NCBI GenBank assembly: GCA_003665825.1
Contig: QPFY01000005.1
Span: 1,116,001 to 1,180,000 of the forward strand
Length of the DNA: 64,000 nucleotides
DNA from: Microbotryum silenes-acaulis
Lineage: Eukaryota > Basidiomycota > Microbotryomycetes > Microbotryales > Microbotryaceae
Reading direction: 5' to 3'
In this document: positions 44,101 to 55,189 of the stretch, piece after piece
How positions within the stretch are numbered: the stretch's first letter is position 1
How the letters are laid out: each line of letters opens with the position of its first letter
Position numbers and translations under genes: made by a program
The notes under the pieces: generated by a model
The model's database searches: none
The model's input: only the letters and a program-made list of their open reading frames with translations
Told to the model about the DNA's origin: nothing

Positions 44101-44804
44101 GACGGCGTTGCCGACACCCTGCTCGACGAGGATCGACAAGAGCTCGCATGCGCCCTCACGCGCGACGGCGTTCTTCTTGTCGTTGAGTCCCTTTTCGATC
44201 GCGTCGGCGAGGCCCAATCGGACGAACGCCTGCGGGCCTTCGATCTTGACGAGGTCGACGAGCTCGGTCGCGGCCTTCTCGCGCGCAGCGCGGTCGGGCG
44301 AGGACAAGACGGTGTGGATGTCGACCTGGACCTCATCGCCGGTCGCGACGTGGTGGCCTTCGGCCTTGACGGCGGCGGCGTCGATCTTGATCGGTGTCGA
44401 GACGGCGGGCGACTCGTTCTTGGACATGACGGCGGTGGGCATAAGGGTTGGGGGGAGTGGGTACGGTTAGGTAGGTGGCTTCCAAGACTGCGTGATCCGG
44501 GCAACGGAGATGAGATCGAGTTTGAGATCGAGTTGTTCCGCAGCGTGTGTCCGGGCGGCGCGTGGTACGAGTGCGAGTGTAGGACGTTTACGGGCGCCGG
44601 GAAGCGACACGTTTTCGGGTCGGCAACGAATCGAGCGACGTGGGCGTGGGCGCGGCAAGCGGCAGGCGAGCGGCAAGTCGGCGAGCGCGCGGTGTGGCAA
44701 AGCGAAAGGCATGGGAGGGAGCAGCAAAGTCAGCATAAGATGCACAATGACTTCCGCAGACCGGGTTCAAGTACGAGTGCAAAGAAAGGACGCGGTTACT
44801 CACA
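41125..44804 (-). repeat. Right arm of the 3,680-bp inverted repeat (EF3 gene)
   Basis: Reverse complement of 29422-33101; positions in the two arms sum to 74226. Identity ends one base past the stop codon on one side and at the 5' UTR splice donor on the other. Confidence 0.93.
41126..44442 (-). CDS. TEF3: Translation elongation factor 3 (ABC-F ATPase), copy 2
   Basis: Same 1,078-residue product as the copy at 29784, in the opposite orientation, with exons 44442-43806 and 43725-41126 and the intron sequence also matching. All ATPase motifs (GRNGTGKST, LSGGWKMKLALARA, GPNGGGKSTLVKL, LSGGQKVKVV) are intact, so this copy can be functional. Its promoter and 3' UTR differ from copy 1: upstream of 44804 the minus strand is a CT-rich leader with a possible CATAAACC box near 44920, so expression may differ. 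It could be a recent duplicate, a paralogue kept identical by gene conversion, or an assembly artefact; sequence alone cannot decide. Confidence 0.93.
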
Positions 44805-45497
44805 ATTCGATCTAGCCGGGGTGGTGAGCGAAGTATGCACGTAGTGGCTGCGAACGGGCGACGAGCGACAACAAGCAGACACGGGCGACGCCGTAGCAAT
44901 AAGCGACAGCGAGGTTTATGAGAGAGGCTGGAGATACGAAGTGCAAGGTAGAGGAAGTGTGGCCGAGTCGGAGTGAGCTAGACTCTAAGCGGAGATGGGG
45001 TGAGAGGTGAGAAGATAAGGAGGAAAGGGATCGGCGCCTGAAGCGGAATTTGACCCGAGCTTCGCAAGGACGCCGCTGTCGCCCGGCACCGCCCGGCAGT
45101 CGCGCGGTCTCAGGCGCCTGCATCGCTCTGGAATCTTCGAGCCCTCGCGGCGACTGGGCCTGGGCAGTGCCTGGGCTGGCAGGAGCTGGCCATCGAACGC
45201 GAGCCCCCGGCCGCGAGTGCGTTGCCCCTCGTTCGGACTGGAATCCATCTAGTGATCAGACGTCGCGGCCGCGCTCCTGCTCAGGGTCGCAGAGATTCAG
45301 CCTTGCTGAAGCAACAGTACCGAAGGTCAAACAGACAGATCACTGGGAATCGGATCGTTTCTGGACCCAGCTCGACACTTCACTCCTATAGTTCTTCATC
45401 TTACGACCGAGATCGTGGGGTCGTCTTCGGCGCTTCGCCTCCGTGTTCGGCCTGGCAACATCGCATCCACTGCAGCGCGTACTAGTACAGCGACGTC
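44805..45497. other. Divergent promoter region EF3 copy 2 / short-chain dehydrogenase
   Basis: About 690 bp with no supported gene. The left half on the minus strand is CT-rich leader of EF3 copy 2; the right half holds the dehydrogenase promoter. Confidence 0.45.
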
Positions 45498-47219
45498 ATG
45501 GTCCCGGCCGTCCGCGCGTTCCATCTCGATTCGAGGGATGCACTGGCGTGTGGGAACAGTCTGAAAGAAAAGACTGTCATTGTCACGGGTATGTCTTTCA
45601 AGCACTCGGCGACGCGGTGTCTCGGCGATGACGGGGATGATTTGACTTTCGCTCTCGGCGATCATCACATGATCAGGTGCCAGTTCTGGCTTCGGCAAGG
45701 CTTTCTCGATTCAAGCTGCTCACTTCGGGTAAGTGCTATTCAAAAACGTGACTTTGCTGGACCCCGGTGATATGCATGATGAGAACTTATCCTCACTCCT
45801 TCTCCTCTACCGACAGAGCTCGCTTGGTCATCTCGGATGTCAATATTCGAGGTGTCGAGTTGGTAGCTGAGGAGATCAGGTCTGCCGGGGGGTAAGCGAA
45901 CATCGCAACGGCCCTAAGAGGTAATTCATGTGTCCTAAATAGTCACTTTTCGATCATACTTCGCAGAATCGTTGCGGCGCATCCCAAGCCGTGCGACACG
46001 TCGAATTGGGACCACCAGCTCGAAATGTTTGTAAGTCAAGCCTGTTCATTCCTTTAGGATAACCCTCCCGCCTCGGGAAGGCGAAAAGGAGACCTTTTTT
46101 TGTTACGCCGACCTCAAGCACTGACTGTTCATCATCTGCAGGAATTTGCGTGTGAGAGTTTTGGTCGTGTAGATGTTGTGGTCGCTAATGCAGGCGTCGG
46201 AGAGATGAGCCAGTTCATGAAGGAGGAAAACCTTGACGCGTCCGGACATCTCACGGTATGCCGCTCTCTCACTCTCTACCCCAAGACAACGCCCGACTTG
46301 TCCAAGTTTCTGAATCTATGAACTGAGTTTGGGCATCATTTTTAGCGACCAAGCATCCTCACCATCGATGTCAACCTCATTGGAGCGCTGTTCAGTGAGT
46401 CCTCCCGCCCCCCTTAGTTCGATGTCCAAGGCGCTACAGGACCGTCGACTGACCCTGTTCATTCTTTCGTCACTCCAGCTATCACGATCGGCTACCACTA
46501 CTTGAAGAAGAATCCTGCAAAGGAGGGCAAAGCTCTTCTATACATCGGATCCATCTACAGTGCCAACGCGTTACCCAAAGGGCCCCTATACGCCACCGTG
46601 AGCCGATCCTAATCGTCCTCACTTCCTGTGCACGATGCTGATCCCAGCTGCCATCGATACCAGGCAAAGCACGCGATCTACTCTCTGTTCAAATCTATGT
46701 ACGCAGACTGTCAAGAAGCCAGGATCGCGTGAGTCCTTCCTACCAGGCTCCGCTTAACATGGTAACAGCGCGGCAGCGCTGAAGCTTGTCCCTCGACTTG
46801 TTCGCCTCATCCGCAGCACCAATATCATGGCACCCTGGTTCGTAAGAACAGGAATTGTCGCCATCAGGACCGCGATGGTACTTCACGGCCTTCCCTACGC
46901 CTCCATATCCGACGTCGTAGCGGGTATGATCAAATCCTGTGCGGACCCCAACTTCCACGGCAATCATGTCGTCGATCCACAGGGGTTGCTCGTCTTCCCT
47001 TTCGCTTGTCCTCATCTAGGTCCCCAAGGGTATATCGGGGAGAGCTATAGGAGGTCGACGATCGAGATGGATCGGAAGACCAAGTTCAGGGATATGTTGT
47101 TGATTGTTAGAGCGATGGGCGGAAACTTGATCCCCAAGTCGAGGTTGGTTCAACTCGCTCTAGCCGTTGCTCTCGTCGCCCTCGTGCGTAGGAGGCTTAG
47201 GAGCGGGCGAGCACCTTGA
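45498..47219 (+). CDS. Short-chain dehydrogenase/reductase with C-terminal membrane anchor
   Basis: An NAD(P)-dependent classical SDR; the substrate is unknown. Exons are 45498-45588, 45677-45728, 45817-45891, 45967-46030, 46142-46255, 46346-46394, 46479-46597, 46664-46728 and 46817-47219 (343 residues). Motifs: TVIVTGASSGFGKAF (TGxxxGxG cofactor loop), an Asp after the second strand (VISDVN, suggesting NAD preference), VVVANAG, the catalytic Ser in YIGSIYSANA and the YATAK active-site Tyr/Lys pair. After the Rossmann fold there is a charged segment and one hydrophobic helix (LVQLALAVALVALV) followed by Arg residues, indicating a tail anchor. Overall it resembles 15-hydroxyprostaglandin-dehydrogenase-like SDRs, but the exact function c​annot be read from sequence. 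Confidence 0.85.
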
Positions 47220-47456
47220 GGAGCCTTGTCATACGCTGGAAGCTTTGTGACATCTTAATGTACGAAACGCTTTCATAATTATGTAATCAGCTCGATTTTG
47301 TCTCTTTCCCACCTCCCAAGCAAGACCATGGGCTTCCACCTGACATTTGATTAGGCAACGTAGCAGTCTTCGCAAACTGTTCGGACTACTCATACACAGC
47401 CCGAGGGACAAAATCATACAGACAAATGTCACTGATAATTAGGATTTGAAAAGAAC

Positions 47457-50240
47457 CTAGTCCACAATACCAAGTGCTTTGAGTTGGTTCCTGAACAAGT
47501 CCATGCGACCAAAAGCGTACGACAGGTAATCAAAGTCGACGGCGATCATCTCTGTATCGTCTTCTTCGACTTCCTGCTCCGGCGTGTCCTCGGGGTTGAC
47601 AATCTCACCACTCTTGCCCCTTCTCAAGACCGGTCGGGTCGCTCCTTCGTCTTTACAATCAGCCGATTGCTGTTCCTCGAAGTTGACCTTTTCAAGGCCT
47701 TTCGCGAGACCCACCTCTCCTCTTGTCTTGCGTTCCTGACGATTCTTGCAAACCTTCTTCCACTTCTCCACCATGGCTAACAAATCCTCCTTGCCTTGGA
47801 CGATACCCCAAACGGCCCACATCGCATGCGAGCTCGCTTCCCACACCCTCACTTCATCTTCCAAGCGCAAGACGCGTACATCCTCCCTCTGCGGACTCGC
47901 CGCTTCATCCGAATACAAGGACGAGCTCGAGCTTTGTCGCGATACATCTCGACCTTGATCGCATCCGACGTAGGCTCGCAGAAAGCGCTGACGCTCGGCG
48001 CGGTTCGGGTACTTGTTCGTCGACAAGGCGTGCGACATGGACGGGTGGTGGTAGTCGGCCTGCCATTCTACGAAATGGTTCGCAATGTCGAACGCTCGAG
48101 GGTTTGCGGAGGCGTATTCGAAGTCGACGACAATAATCTTCTGGTGAGGTGCCGCGAGGGAGCGATCGAATGCGGCGACGTCGTCCTCGCCATTCTGCCT
48201 CTCTTCGTCGGTCGGCGTCAGCAGCAACAGGTTACCGTACTGGGTGTCGTTATGCGCAAAGACGCGCTTGGATTTGCCTTCCCGCTTCTCCCACTGATGG
48301 ACGTAGCGACGGTACATTTTGACTTGCTGCTCGAACAGCGGCAGGTTGAGTGCCGCGCGGAGGGCGATGGTGTGCATCGGGGAAGACAGAGGCGGGACAT
48401 GCTGGCCACTGCTCGACGAGGCTCCCGTGCCATCGTTTGGGGGCGTGACGGTCGGTGTGGCAGTCGAATCACCCGAATCGACGGCTCGGATCATCGGCGA
48501 CGGAGGGGGCGGGTCAAAGAAGGAGTCAAAACCGGGCATCGACGCGAGCTCGTCGAGGGCTTGCAAGACGACTTTGGCTTCCCTCGTCCAACGCGTGATG
48601 TTTTCCCAGACCCCGAGTCGGTCCTTGGTCGATCGACGACTGCGCAGACTACTGCCACTCGCGATCGAGCCAGCGCGACTGCGCCTCTTGTTCCCAGACC
48701 GCGACTCGCTCGCCTGACGCGGCAGCAGATGGGGAGAGCTGACGACGGGGGTGCCAAACTGGGATCCCTCCATCGAGCCAGCGTACGAACCGGCGTTACT
48801 CGACGAGTCAGAATAGTACGAGGCGCCGAACGAGAAAATTGAGGAGCTCGACGAAACAGAGTAGATCGATGCTGACGACGATTTGTGAGCACCGGCATGC
48901 TCAAGTGGCGGCCGCTGCGGTTTGGATCCCGATGAAGGACTGCGCTCTGGGCCTCCCGATGGAACCATCTCGTCCAGGCGGACAGAATGAAGCTCGCGCA
49001 TGCGTCGACCGATCCAACGCGAAATACGCTCATCCCTCATTTCTTCCTTGTGCAGCGCCCGCGAGTGGAAGTACTCCTCAACGCGACCGTTGGAGAACGT
49101 GCCGAGCACACGAGGACCGATCTGGTAGGACGAAGATAGGGTGTGGAGGATGTGCAGCTCGGTGCGGCGAGAGATGAGCGACCCGGACGAAGGACCGTAG
49201 ATGCGAAGAAGCAGAGTGGGTGCCGAAATGGCGACGCTCTCGACTGGCCCTTTCGAATTCGAATTGGAGGCGGGAGGAATTGCCAGGCTGGTTGACGATC
49301 CATTGGTATTGAGGCCACCTTGACCAGGCTTGGGGGTCGATCTCCCCTTTTCGAGCTCGGTCAGGACGGTGGCTCGGTTCAGAGGGGTGGACGCCGTCGA
49401 CTCGCTGTTGCCGTACGATAGCGGCGGTGTGGAATGCCCTTCAGATGCAAAGGTGTGCGGTTGGTCAAGACGCAACTCGAAGACAGTTTCCGGGACCGAA
49501 ACAAAGAAGACGGCGTTGGTGAGCGACCCGGATACCTTGTGGATGTGGATCGCCGAAGGAGGGAGGTCGATAGGGAGTTCGACCCAACCAGGCACCTGCA
49601 GGTCGTCTCGCAACAGCTCGAGCAGAGATGCGCTGAACTCGGGCAATTGATAGTGTCTGTAGGATGATAGAACAAAATTCAGATCTTGTACCGTGGTCGG
49701 ACGATCACAAGGGGGGCCCATCTGAGCTCTAATTCGCTCCTCCCCATCCCTACCCAACCTAATCGGCGACAGCAACGATTGAGAGATGACTGACTTTGCG
49801 GATAGCCTCATGTTGCAGCTCGCTACGCCAGCGATATGACCATCTTCGAGCGTAAAATCCTCAATGTCTTGTTCATCGTCGAGCTCGTTCTCATCCTCGT
49901 CAAAGTCGGCGCCGTCTTCGCTGTCACTCCTGCCACTACGGGTCTCGCCGTCGTCATCGTCGTAGCTTCCGGAGCGGTACCGATCGGTGTAATCTCCCGG
50001 AGCCATGAACTCGAGCTCGAGGTCTTCGGGGATGTCCTGCTCGAGCATGATCGAGTCGACGGAGCTATGACGGTGCGCGGCGCCATGACGACTTCCGGCC
50101 TGACGACTGCTCCCCGTGGTTGCATTGGGTGCTGCTGCTCCAGCTGCATTCGAACCCGAGGCAGAGCTACGACCTCTCGTCGGCAGTAGAAGAGGGCTGG
50201 TAGCGGGAGGAATCTGTACAAGATCTTCTACCGACGACAT
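47457..50240 (-). CDS. CKI1: Choline/ethanolamine kinase
   Basis: Phosphorylates choline (and/or ethanolamine), the first step of the Kennedy pathway to phosphatidylcholine. Exons 50240-49795 and 49656-47457 give 881 residues, long for the family because of an acidic, Ser-rich N-terminal extension (about 150 residues) and Ser-rich insertions. Kinase motifs are RIYGPSSGSLISRRTELHIL, GRVEEYFHSRALHKEEM, the Brenner motif FAHNDTQYGNLLL and the downstream VVDFEYASANPRAFDIANHF. The 138-bp interval 49794-49657 is open in frame but bounded by GTCAGT and CCTACAG; I interpret it as an intron because its translation lacks domain content. It converges with the dehydrogenase (238 bp). Confidence 0.88.
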   Translation of the reverse strand: MSSVEDLVQIPPATSPLLLPTRGRSSASGSNAAGAAAPNATTGSSRQAGSRHGAAHRHSSVDSIMLEQDIPEDLELEFMAPGDYTDRYRSGSYDDDDGETRSGRSDSEDGADFDEDENELDDEQDIEDFTLEDGHIAGVASCNMRLSAKSVISQSLLSPIRLGRDGEERIRAQMGPPCDRPTTVQDLNFVLSSYRHYQLPEFSASLLELLRDDLQVPGWVELPIDLPPSAIHIHKVSGSLTNAVFFVSVPETVFELRLDQPHTFASEGHSTPPLSYGNSESTASTPLNRATVLTELEKGRSTPKPGQGGLNTNGSSTSLAIPPASNSNSKGPVESVAISAPTLLLRIYGPSSGSLISRRTELHILHTLSSSYQIGPRVLGTFSNGRVEEYFHSRALHKEEMRDERISRWIGRRMRELHSVRLDEMVPSGGPERSPSSGSKPQRPPLEHAGAHKSSSASIYSVSSSSSIFSFGASYYSDSSSNAGSYAGSMEGSQFGTPVVSSPHLLPRQASESRSGNKRRSRAGSIASGSSLRSRRSTKDRLGVWENITRWTREAKVVLQALDELASMPGFDSFFDPPPPSPMIRAVDSGDSTATPTVTPPNDGTGASSSSGQHVPPLSSPMHTIALRAALNLPLFEQQVKMYRRYVHQWEKREGKSKRVFAHNDTQYGNLLLLTPTDEERQNGEDDVAAFDRSLAAPHQKIIVVDFEYASANPRAFDIANHFVEWQADYHHPSMSHALSTNKYPNRAERQRFLRAYVGCDQGRDVSRQSSSSSLYSDEAASPQREDVRVLRLEDEVRVWEASSHAMWAVWGIVQGKEDLLAMVEKWKKVCKNRQERKTRGEVGLAKGLEKVNFEEQQSADCKDEGATRPVLRRGKSGEIVNPEDTPEQEVEEDDTEMIAVDFDYLSYAFGRMDLFRNQLKALGIVD

Positions 50241-50673
50241 TGAGGCGAGCTAGAGTCGGAAGGCGAGTCGATGAGATGGTGGGGGGAGAACGAGATGCGC
50301 GTGAGCGGGCACTCGCAGGCGTGCATGGCGCGCATGGTCTGGGCCTTCGTAACCACCGCGCCGCAAAACCGCGCAGACCCTCGCAGACCGCCGCAGGCGT
50401 TGCGGACCGCGCCCAACGAGAGCCAACGAGCAGCGCCTGCCCGCGCGACAGCGCTCTCAGCCGCTGCTTGCCGCTGCCTGCCGCTGCCTGCCGCTACCTG
50501 CGCTCCTGCTCCACCCTGCTCCAAACGTCGTTCACTTGCATCGACGCGCTTCGACTTTGGCGCGTGAGATCAGTTGTTTCGCCTCGAGTGTCGCGTGCGC
50601 CAATTGCTTTTCCAAGGTGTACGCCGGCCCTACACACGACCACCTTTGAACCCCACAACGCCTACGCGTAACG
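50241..50673. promoter_or_regulatory. Shared divergent promoter, choline kinase / AT-hook gene
   Basis: 433 bp between start codons. It contains imperfect short repeats built on CTGCCGCTGC around 50467-50500. No TATA box seen and no gene. Confidence 0.45.
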
Positions 50674-53050
50674 ATGGTCGACTCTGGTGCCGACGGTGAG
50701 TGCTCTTCCCACCCAACAGAAGACGAGCTCGCGCTCTAGCTCGAATCCGGTCCCTCGCTACCGTGTGTTTCGCCTCGCTGACCTCGCACAATGATCCCGG
50801 TCCGCTCGACGTCGCGCTCGCTTGATGCACGTGCTCCTATCCCCCCCCACCCCTCGGTGAACGCTACCCTCCGCTCGCGTCGCCCCTTCCTGTCTGCAGG
50901 CCCCGTCGACTCGCCTGTCGCCTCGCCTCCACCTGCCCCCGCTGCTGCTGCCTCGACCCCGGTCGTGCCAGCGACCAACGGCGCGTCGACGACCCATTCG
51001 ACGTCGCAATCCAATGGCTCGACGCCCGCACCACCAACTCCGGCGGGCGAAGCGCTAGCTGAACCATCGACTGTTGTCGCACCGAGTGCAGAGCCTAGCG
51101 CGACCACCACCGGCGCGGGTGAGGCGACACCTGCCAGCTCAACTTCCGCCTCTGCCACTGCGCCTCGCACCCCGGCAGCTGCAGCTCCACCTGCATCTGG
51201 AGCAGCATCGGGAACAGCGTCAACTCCTGCACCGATATCTGTGTCGACACCTGCACCCCCGCGCAAGCGAGGTCGACCACCCAAGAACGCTCAGGCTCAA
51301 AGCAACAACCCGACGCCGGCAGGAACCCCTGCAGCCGCCGCGACCGTCGGCGACAGCAAATCGTTCCTGAATGGACAGGTCTCCTCCGTTCCGGTCGCGC
51401 CACTGGTCCCACCACCACCGCCAAAGGACCCGCTGGAGGACGTCACCTTGACCGACGAGGAGCGACGGAAGATGTTGGTCGTTCTGCACAGGTGCGCTAG
51501 CGACCGAGCCAAACTTGGACCGATTCGGCTCATTCACTCACCATTTACTTCTGCTTCTCCCTGTGCGTAGTCTCGACCCGTCTCACATCCTTTCCCTACC
51601 CATCACATCACCTGATGCTCCACCGATCACCCTTTCCGAGCTGCTTTCGAACGCATCCTCGACCATCCCTCACCTCCGAGTCAGTATCACGCTCGTATTC
51701 ATCCGGAGGATGTGTCTTACCAATGACTGACCCCGAGAGCTCTCGGAATGTGACCAGACCAACCTCAACACCGCATGCACAACATCCTTGGTGCTCTCCC
51801 TCACCAGGGAGCCACCACTGCAACGCGCAATCGAGTCCTTCCGATCAACCGCGTTGGGCATGCTTTCCGAACTCGGTCGCCTACATCTTCGAAAACGATC
51901 ATCGACGACTGCCGCAAACGAGGATTCGAAAACGGTGATGACGCTCCCGAGACCGACGAAAAAATACATGTTGCATCGGTCTCTGGCCGGTGGTGTCGAC
52001 CTCTTTTCTAGTACGACCGTCTTGAGTGACGAGGAAGTGCAGTCTTTGTCGACCCGTGCGTCCCTAACCGACCGGTTCGGCTCGAAAGTCTTACGCGCAA
52101 CTGATTCGCTGACTCCTGACCTACTTCTCCCTCAGTGCAAGACACCGACGTCGTCTCAGTTCATGCTTTGACCTTCCCCAGTTCCACCACCTCCGCCCCC
52201 GCCCCGACCTTGGGCCACCTCAACCCTCGACCCTACGTCCAAACCCGTCCCCCACGTCCCCTCCCCCGTTCCAAGCCCGCCCAAATGCTCTACTACGACC
52301 CTTTCCAATCCTTTGCGCCCAACTACGATTCCTCAGGCGCGACATTGGATTACCAACGGTCTGTCGCTTACGTCGATTCGAGAACGCGGGTGTATGAATG
52401 GGAGAGAGAATTGGTTGAGGCGAGGGATGGTGGAGAGGTGGGTTCGGAAGAAGGACTGAAGGCTTTGCAGGGTTTGGCTGGAAAGGAGTTGGAGTTGATT
52501 AATGAGGTGTTGGGGACGGAGGAATGGAAGAAGGTTGTGGAGATGCAGGCTGAGGCAGTGCAGGAGGAGGAAGTGGAAGCTGGCGATGTCGATGCGAGGT
52601 TGAAGAGGAATAAGGCTTTGTTGGAGAAGCTCATCAAAGCTCAATTGGCGAGAACTTTGTTACCGCCACTACCGTCGCCACCGCCGAAGATGGGCCTACA
52701 TGAGTCAGGGTTGTTGGCAGGGGAAGCAGAGAACCAGACTGGTGCGTGGCATGCCTTCTTCCACTTGCGCTAGCCTTGGTACTAACCTAACGGGGATTCT
52801 TGATGCGCGGTCGCTCACAGCCGACAAGCTCATTTCCTCCTTGACGACAATTCTCCAATCGATCGCGCCCTCGAACTCAGCCCCCGAGCGACGCCGCGTC
52901 TTCCCTCCCGTCGACCAAGTTCGAGCCGCGACGCCACGCATCATGCAACGCCTGGCCAAGGACGAATGTTCCTTCGGGAATCTGGATCCGTACAACTGGA
53001 GGGCTCTCAAAGAATCGACGTTGGTCCCTCCTCCCAAGGTGGAACAATGA
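50674..53050 (+). CDS. AT-hook protein, probably chromatin-associated
   Basis: I do not recognise the family by name. Exons are 50674-50695, 50900-51491, 51571-51679, 51758-52055, 52136-52741 and 52821-53050 (618 residues). The N-terminal about 150 residues are Ala/Pro/Thr/Ser low complexity, followed by one AT-hook (PPRKRGRPPKN, minor-groove binding). The rest looks folded: DPLEDVTLTDEERRKMLVVL, LSLPITSPDAPPITLSELL, RPYVQTRPPRPLPRSKPAQM and YYDPFQSFAPNYDSSGATLD. An acidic helical segment (EEWKKVVEMQAEAVQEEEVE) and a C-terminal part with RIMQRLAKDECSFGNLDPYN follow. The hook plus the conserved blocks suggest a nuclear chromatin factor; that is inference. Confidence 0.65.
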
Positions 53051-53444
53051 AGCAGGCCATCGACAGCACCTAAGTATCGAGGAAGTATGACTCCTTTTTC
53101 AATTGTATCCCAAGGAGCTTTGGTTTCTATCTGAAGTGACTGGAAGAAACCGTGCTCTTTTCATGTTGCAATTTAGAAGATTGATGTACACTTAATACAC
53201 AAAACCTCGGGGGGTTGAGTAACTGGGGAATAGTTCGGGACTGGACGGAAGAATGCCAAGGGACTCTGCACACAACGGGGGAGGACAGACAAGAAAATGA
53301 AAGTGAGGACCGACAGCGAGACTTGAGAGGGGGAGGAACGTCAATTCGGTCGTGAGAGAAGGATCCAAGAATGGGTATGAAAGGCCAGTACAGAATGAGC
53401 CCTGGTTTGCCCAGCGGCGGGCAATTGGGTGAGCAGAGATGCAG
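53051..53444. other. Intergenic between convergent genes
   Basis: About 390 bp of 3' UTR sequence for two convergent genes. No gene seen. Confidence 0.45.
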
Positions 53445-55189
53445 TCACTCTTGTTTGAGATCGGGTTTGACGTTCGCCGGGTCGAGGGGGTAGAGGTGCT
53501 TCCTGTAAGGTGGAGAGTACGTGTTTAGCCGGTGATATCGATATCAATGGGGAATGAAGCGATCCATACCCGATGAACTGTGGTGATTGAATGGACTTCG
53601 GTCAGAAAAGTGACATAGCGATGCGATCAGTAAGAGGGGTACTCACTTTGGCCATTGTGAAAGAGTTGACCTAGGTGGTGGAGGACAACAGGAGTCAAAT
53701 CCCGCGGCACATCGTGAACCCATAAGCAAAGTACTGACTGTCGATCCTGGGAATATTCTCTGTGCACGGGACAGGAGAGGGACAGTCAGCGATCTGATTC
53801 GCAGAGACACAGCAGCGATCAGGACTGCTCACCCTCAGTTTCTCGTCCAGTCGGATCTCGGTCTTTTTTTCAGGAAGTTGCAAGCTACGCGTGAAATCGA
53901 TGAGCGTCAGCGAAGGCAAACTATTCATGCCTCGCAGAAAAGTGACTGACTCGTTCCCTTTGATATACACCTGCAAGCACACCGAGAACGTTCTAAGCGC
54001 TTTCCACTGCCCTGATCACACCCAGTTCAAACGTACCCATAGCGCCTTTGTGACCTGAGGCCGACTAAGTTGATCGCTCCCACACACATCGGCCATCTCC
54101 TGACTAAGCCGATGCAGCTTATTGAAGCCCGTATTGGACACCTTGCGCTGCTTTTTCGGCGCCGAATCGTCCTCGTCCGATCCGATAGTGGCGGCCGATT
54201 TCGACTTTCGCTTCTTGGTCCCCGCATTCCACGATTTGGCTTTAGACTTGGCTGATCCTGGAGCCGTACTCGTCCCAGCTCTGGATGGTCGAGCGTTGAG
54301 TTCGTTTTGGAGCCTCATGGCTATTTGTTCGTCGGTGAGCTGGTTGCTCGCTCGTGGGGCCTTCGGTTTCCTCTCGGCCTTGATGGGCTGAGCAGGGGAG
54401 GTGTACGGTATGGCGTGACGACGACCGTTGGACCCGTTCTTATGTTTGACCTCTTGATTCACAGGCGCGTGGACGGGTTTGTCGTCCCCGTACTCGTTCC
54501 CCTCGTGTTCGTCCTCGTCGGCTTCCTCCGAGTCGTCATTTTGGTCGTTGAAGATGGCGAAGGTGACCGAGTCGATCGCGGTCTTGTGAGCTTTGATGTC
54601 CATTTTCGGATACAGGTCCTGTTGAGTTGAATACCAGCCGTGGGTGTGATGTGGGTCACAGGAACCGTTTGTTGCAGCGCGTTCGGGGATGTGGTGGGGA
54701 AGAATTAGGATCGCGACGGAGGGAGCACGAACAAGGTTGGTCAGTACTTATGCCGTGCATACCGATGTAGGGAGTATACACCGTATTGATAGGATCTTTA
54801 GCTAATGGTCTGCAAGTCTATAACGCTGGACGGACTGACCTGTAGCTGCTTTCGCACCCCCTTGGCGGTGACGCTCGCTCGATCGGAACCCTTCAAGATC
54901 ATCTCCTGCGAGGGGTGAAGCGCCAAAGTCGACCATTTCAGTCTCCACCATCACGCACATGCATACGCTATCCTCTCCGCCGGCCGACTCCTCCCCATGA
55001 GCCAAGAGGTCGCGTCGCCCTTTCCCCCCACTCGACCTTGATGTGGGCGCGCGGCGTGGGGCCCGTGCGCTACGCCTCGATCACCGCAAGCGCCCTTGTA
55101 AGGTGTAAGTTGTCTCGCGTTCCTCCGGGACTCACAATCGCAGGTCGAAGCAACTCGACCTCAAAGTTATCATCCGCCGAGTCCGACAT
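53445..55189 (-). CDS. TRI1: DEK_C + SWIB domain protein (Tri1/Uaf30-like)
   Basis: Proteins with a DEK C-terminal-like domain and a SWIB domain act in nucleolar/chromatin transcription (yeast Uaf30 and Tri1). Minus-strand exons are 55189-55136, 54905-54840, 54618-54037, 53970-53951, 53884-53833, 53759-53739, 53670-53647, 53578-53571 and 53502-53445 (294 residues). The DEK_C part is assembled from three exons: FEVELLRPAI, EMILKGSDRASVTAKGVRKQ and DLYPKMDIKAHKTAIDSVTF. A basic, Ser/Lys-rich linker follows. The SWIB part reads LSRPQVTKALWVYIKGND, LPEKKTEIRLDEKLRRIF, then FIGKHLYPLDPANVKPD. Exons of 20, 21, 24 and 8 nt encode its second half, and none appears as a long open frame. All junctions are in phase, supporting the model. 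Confidence 0.85.
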
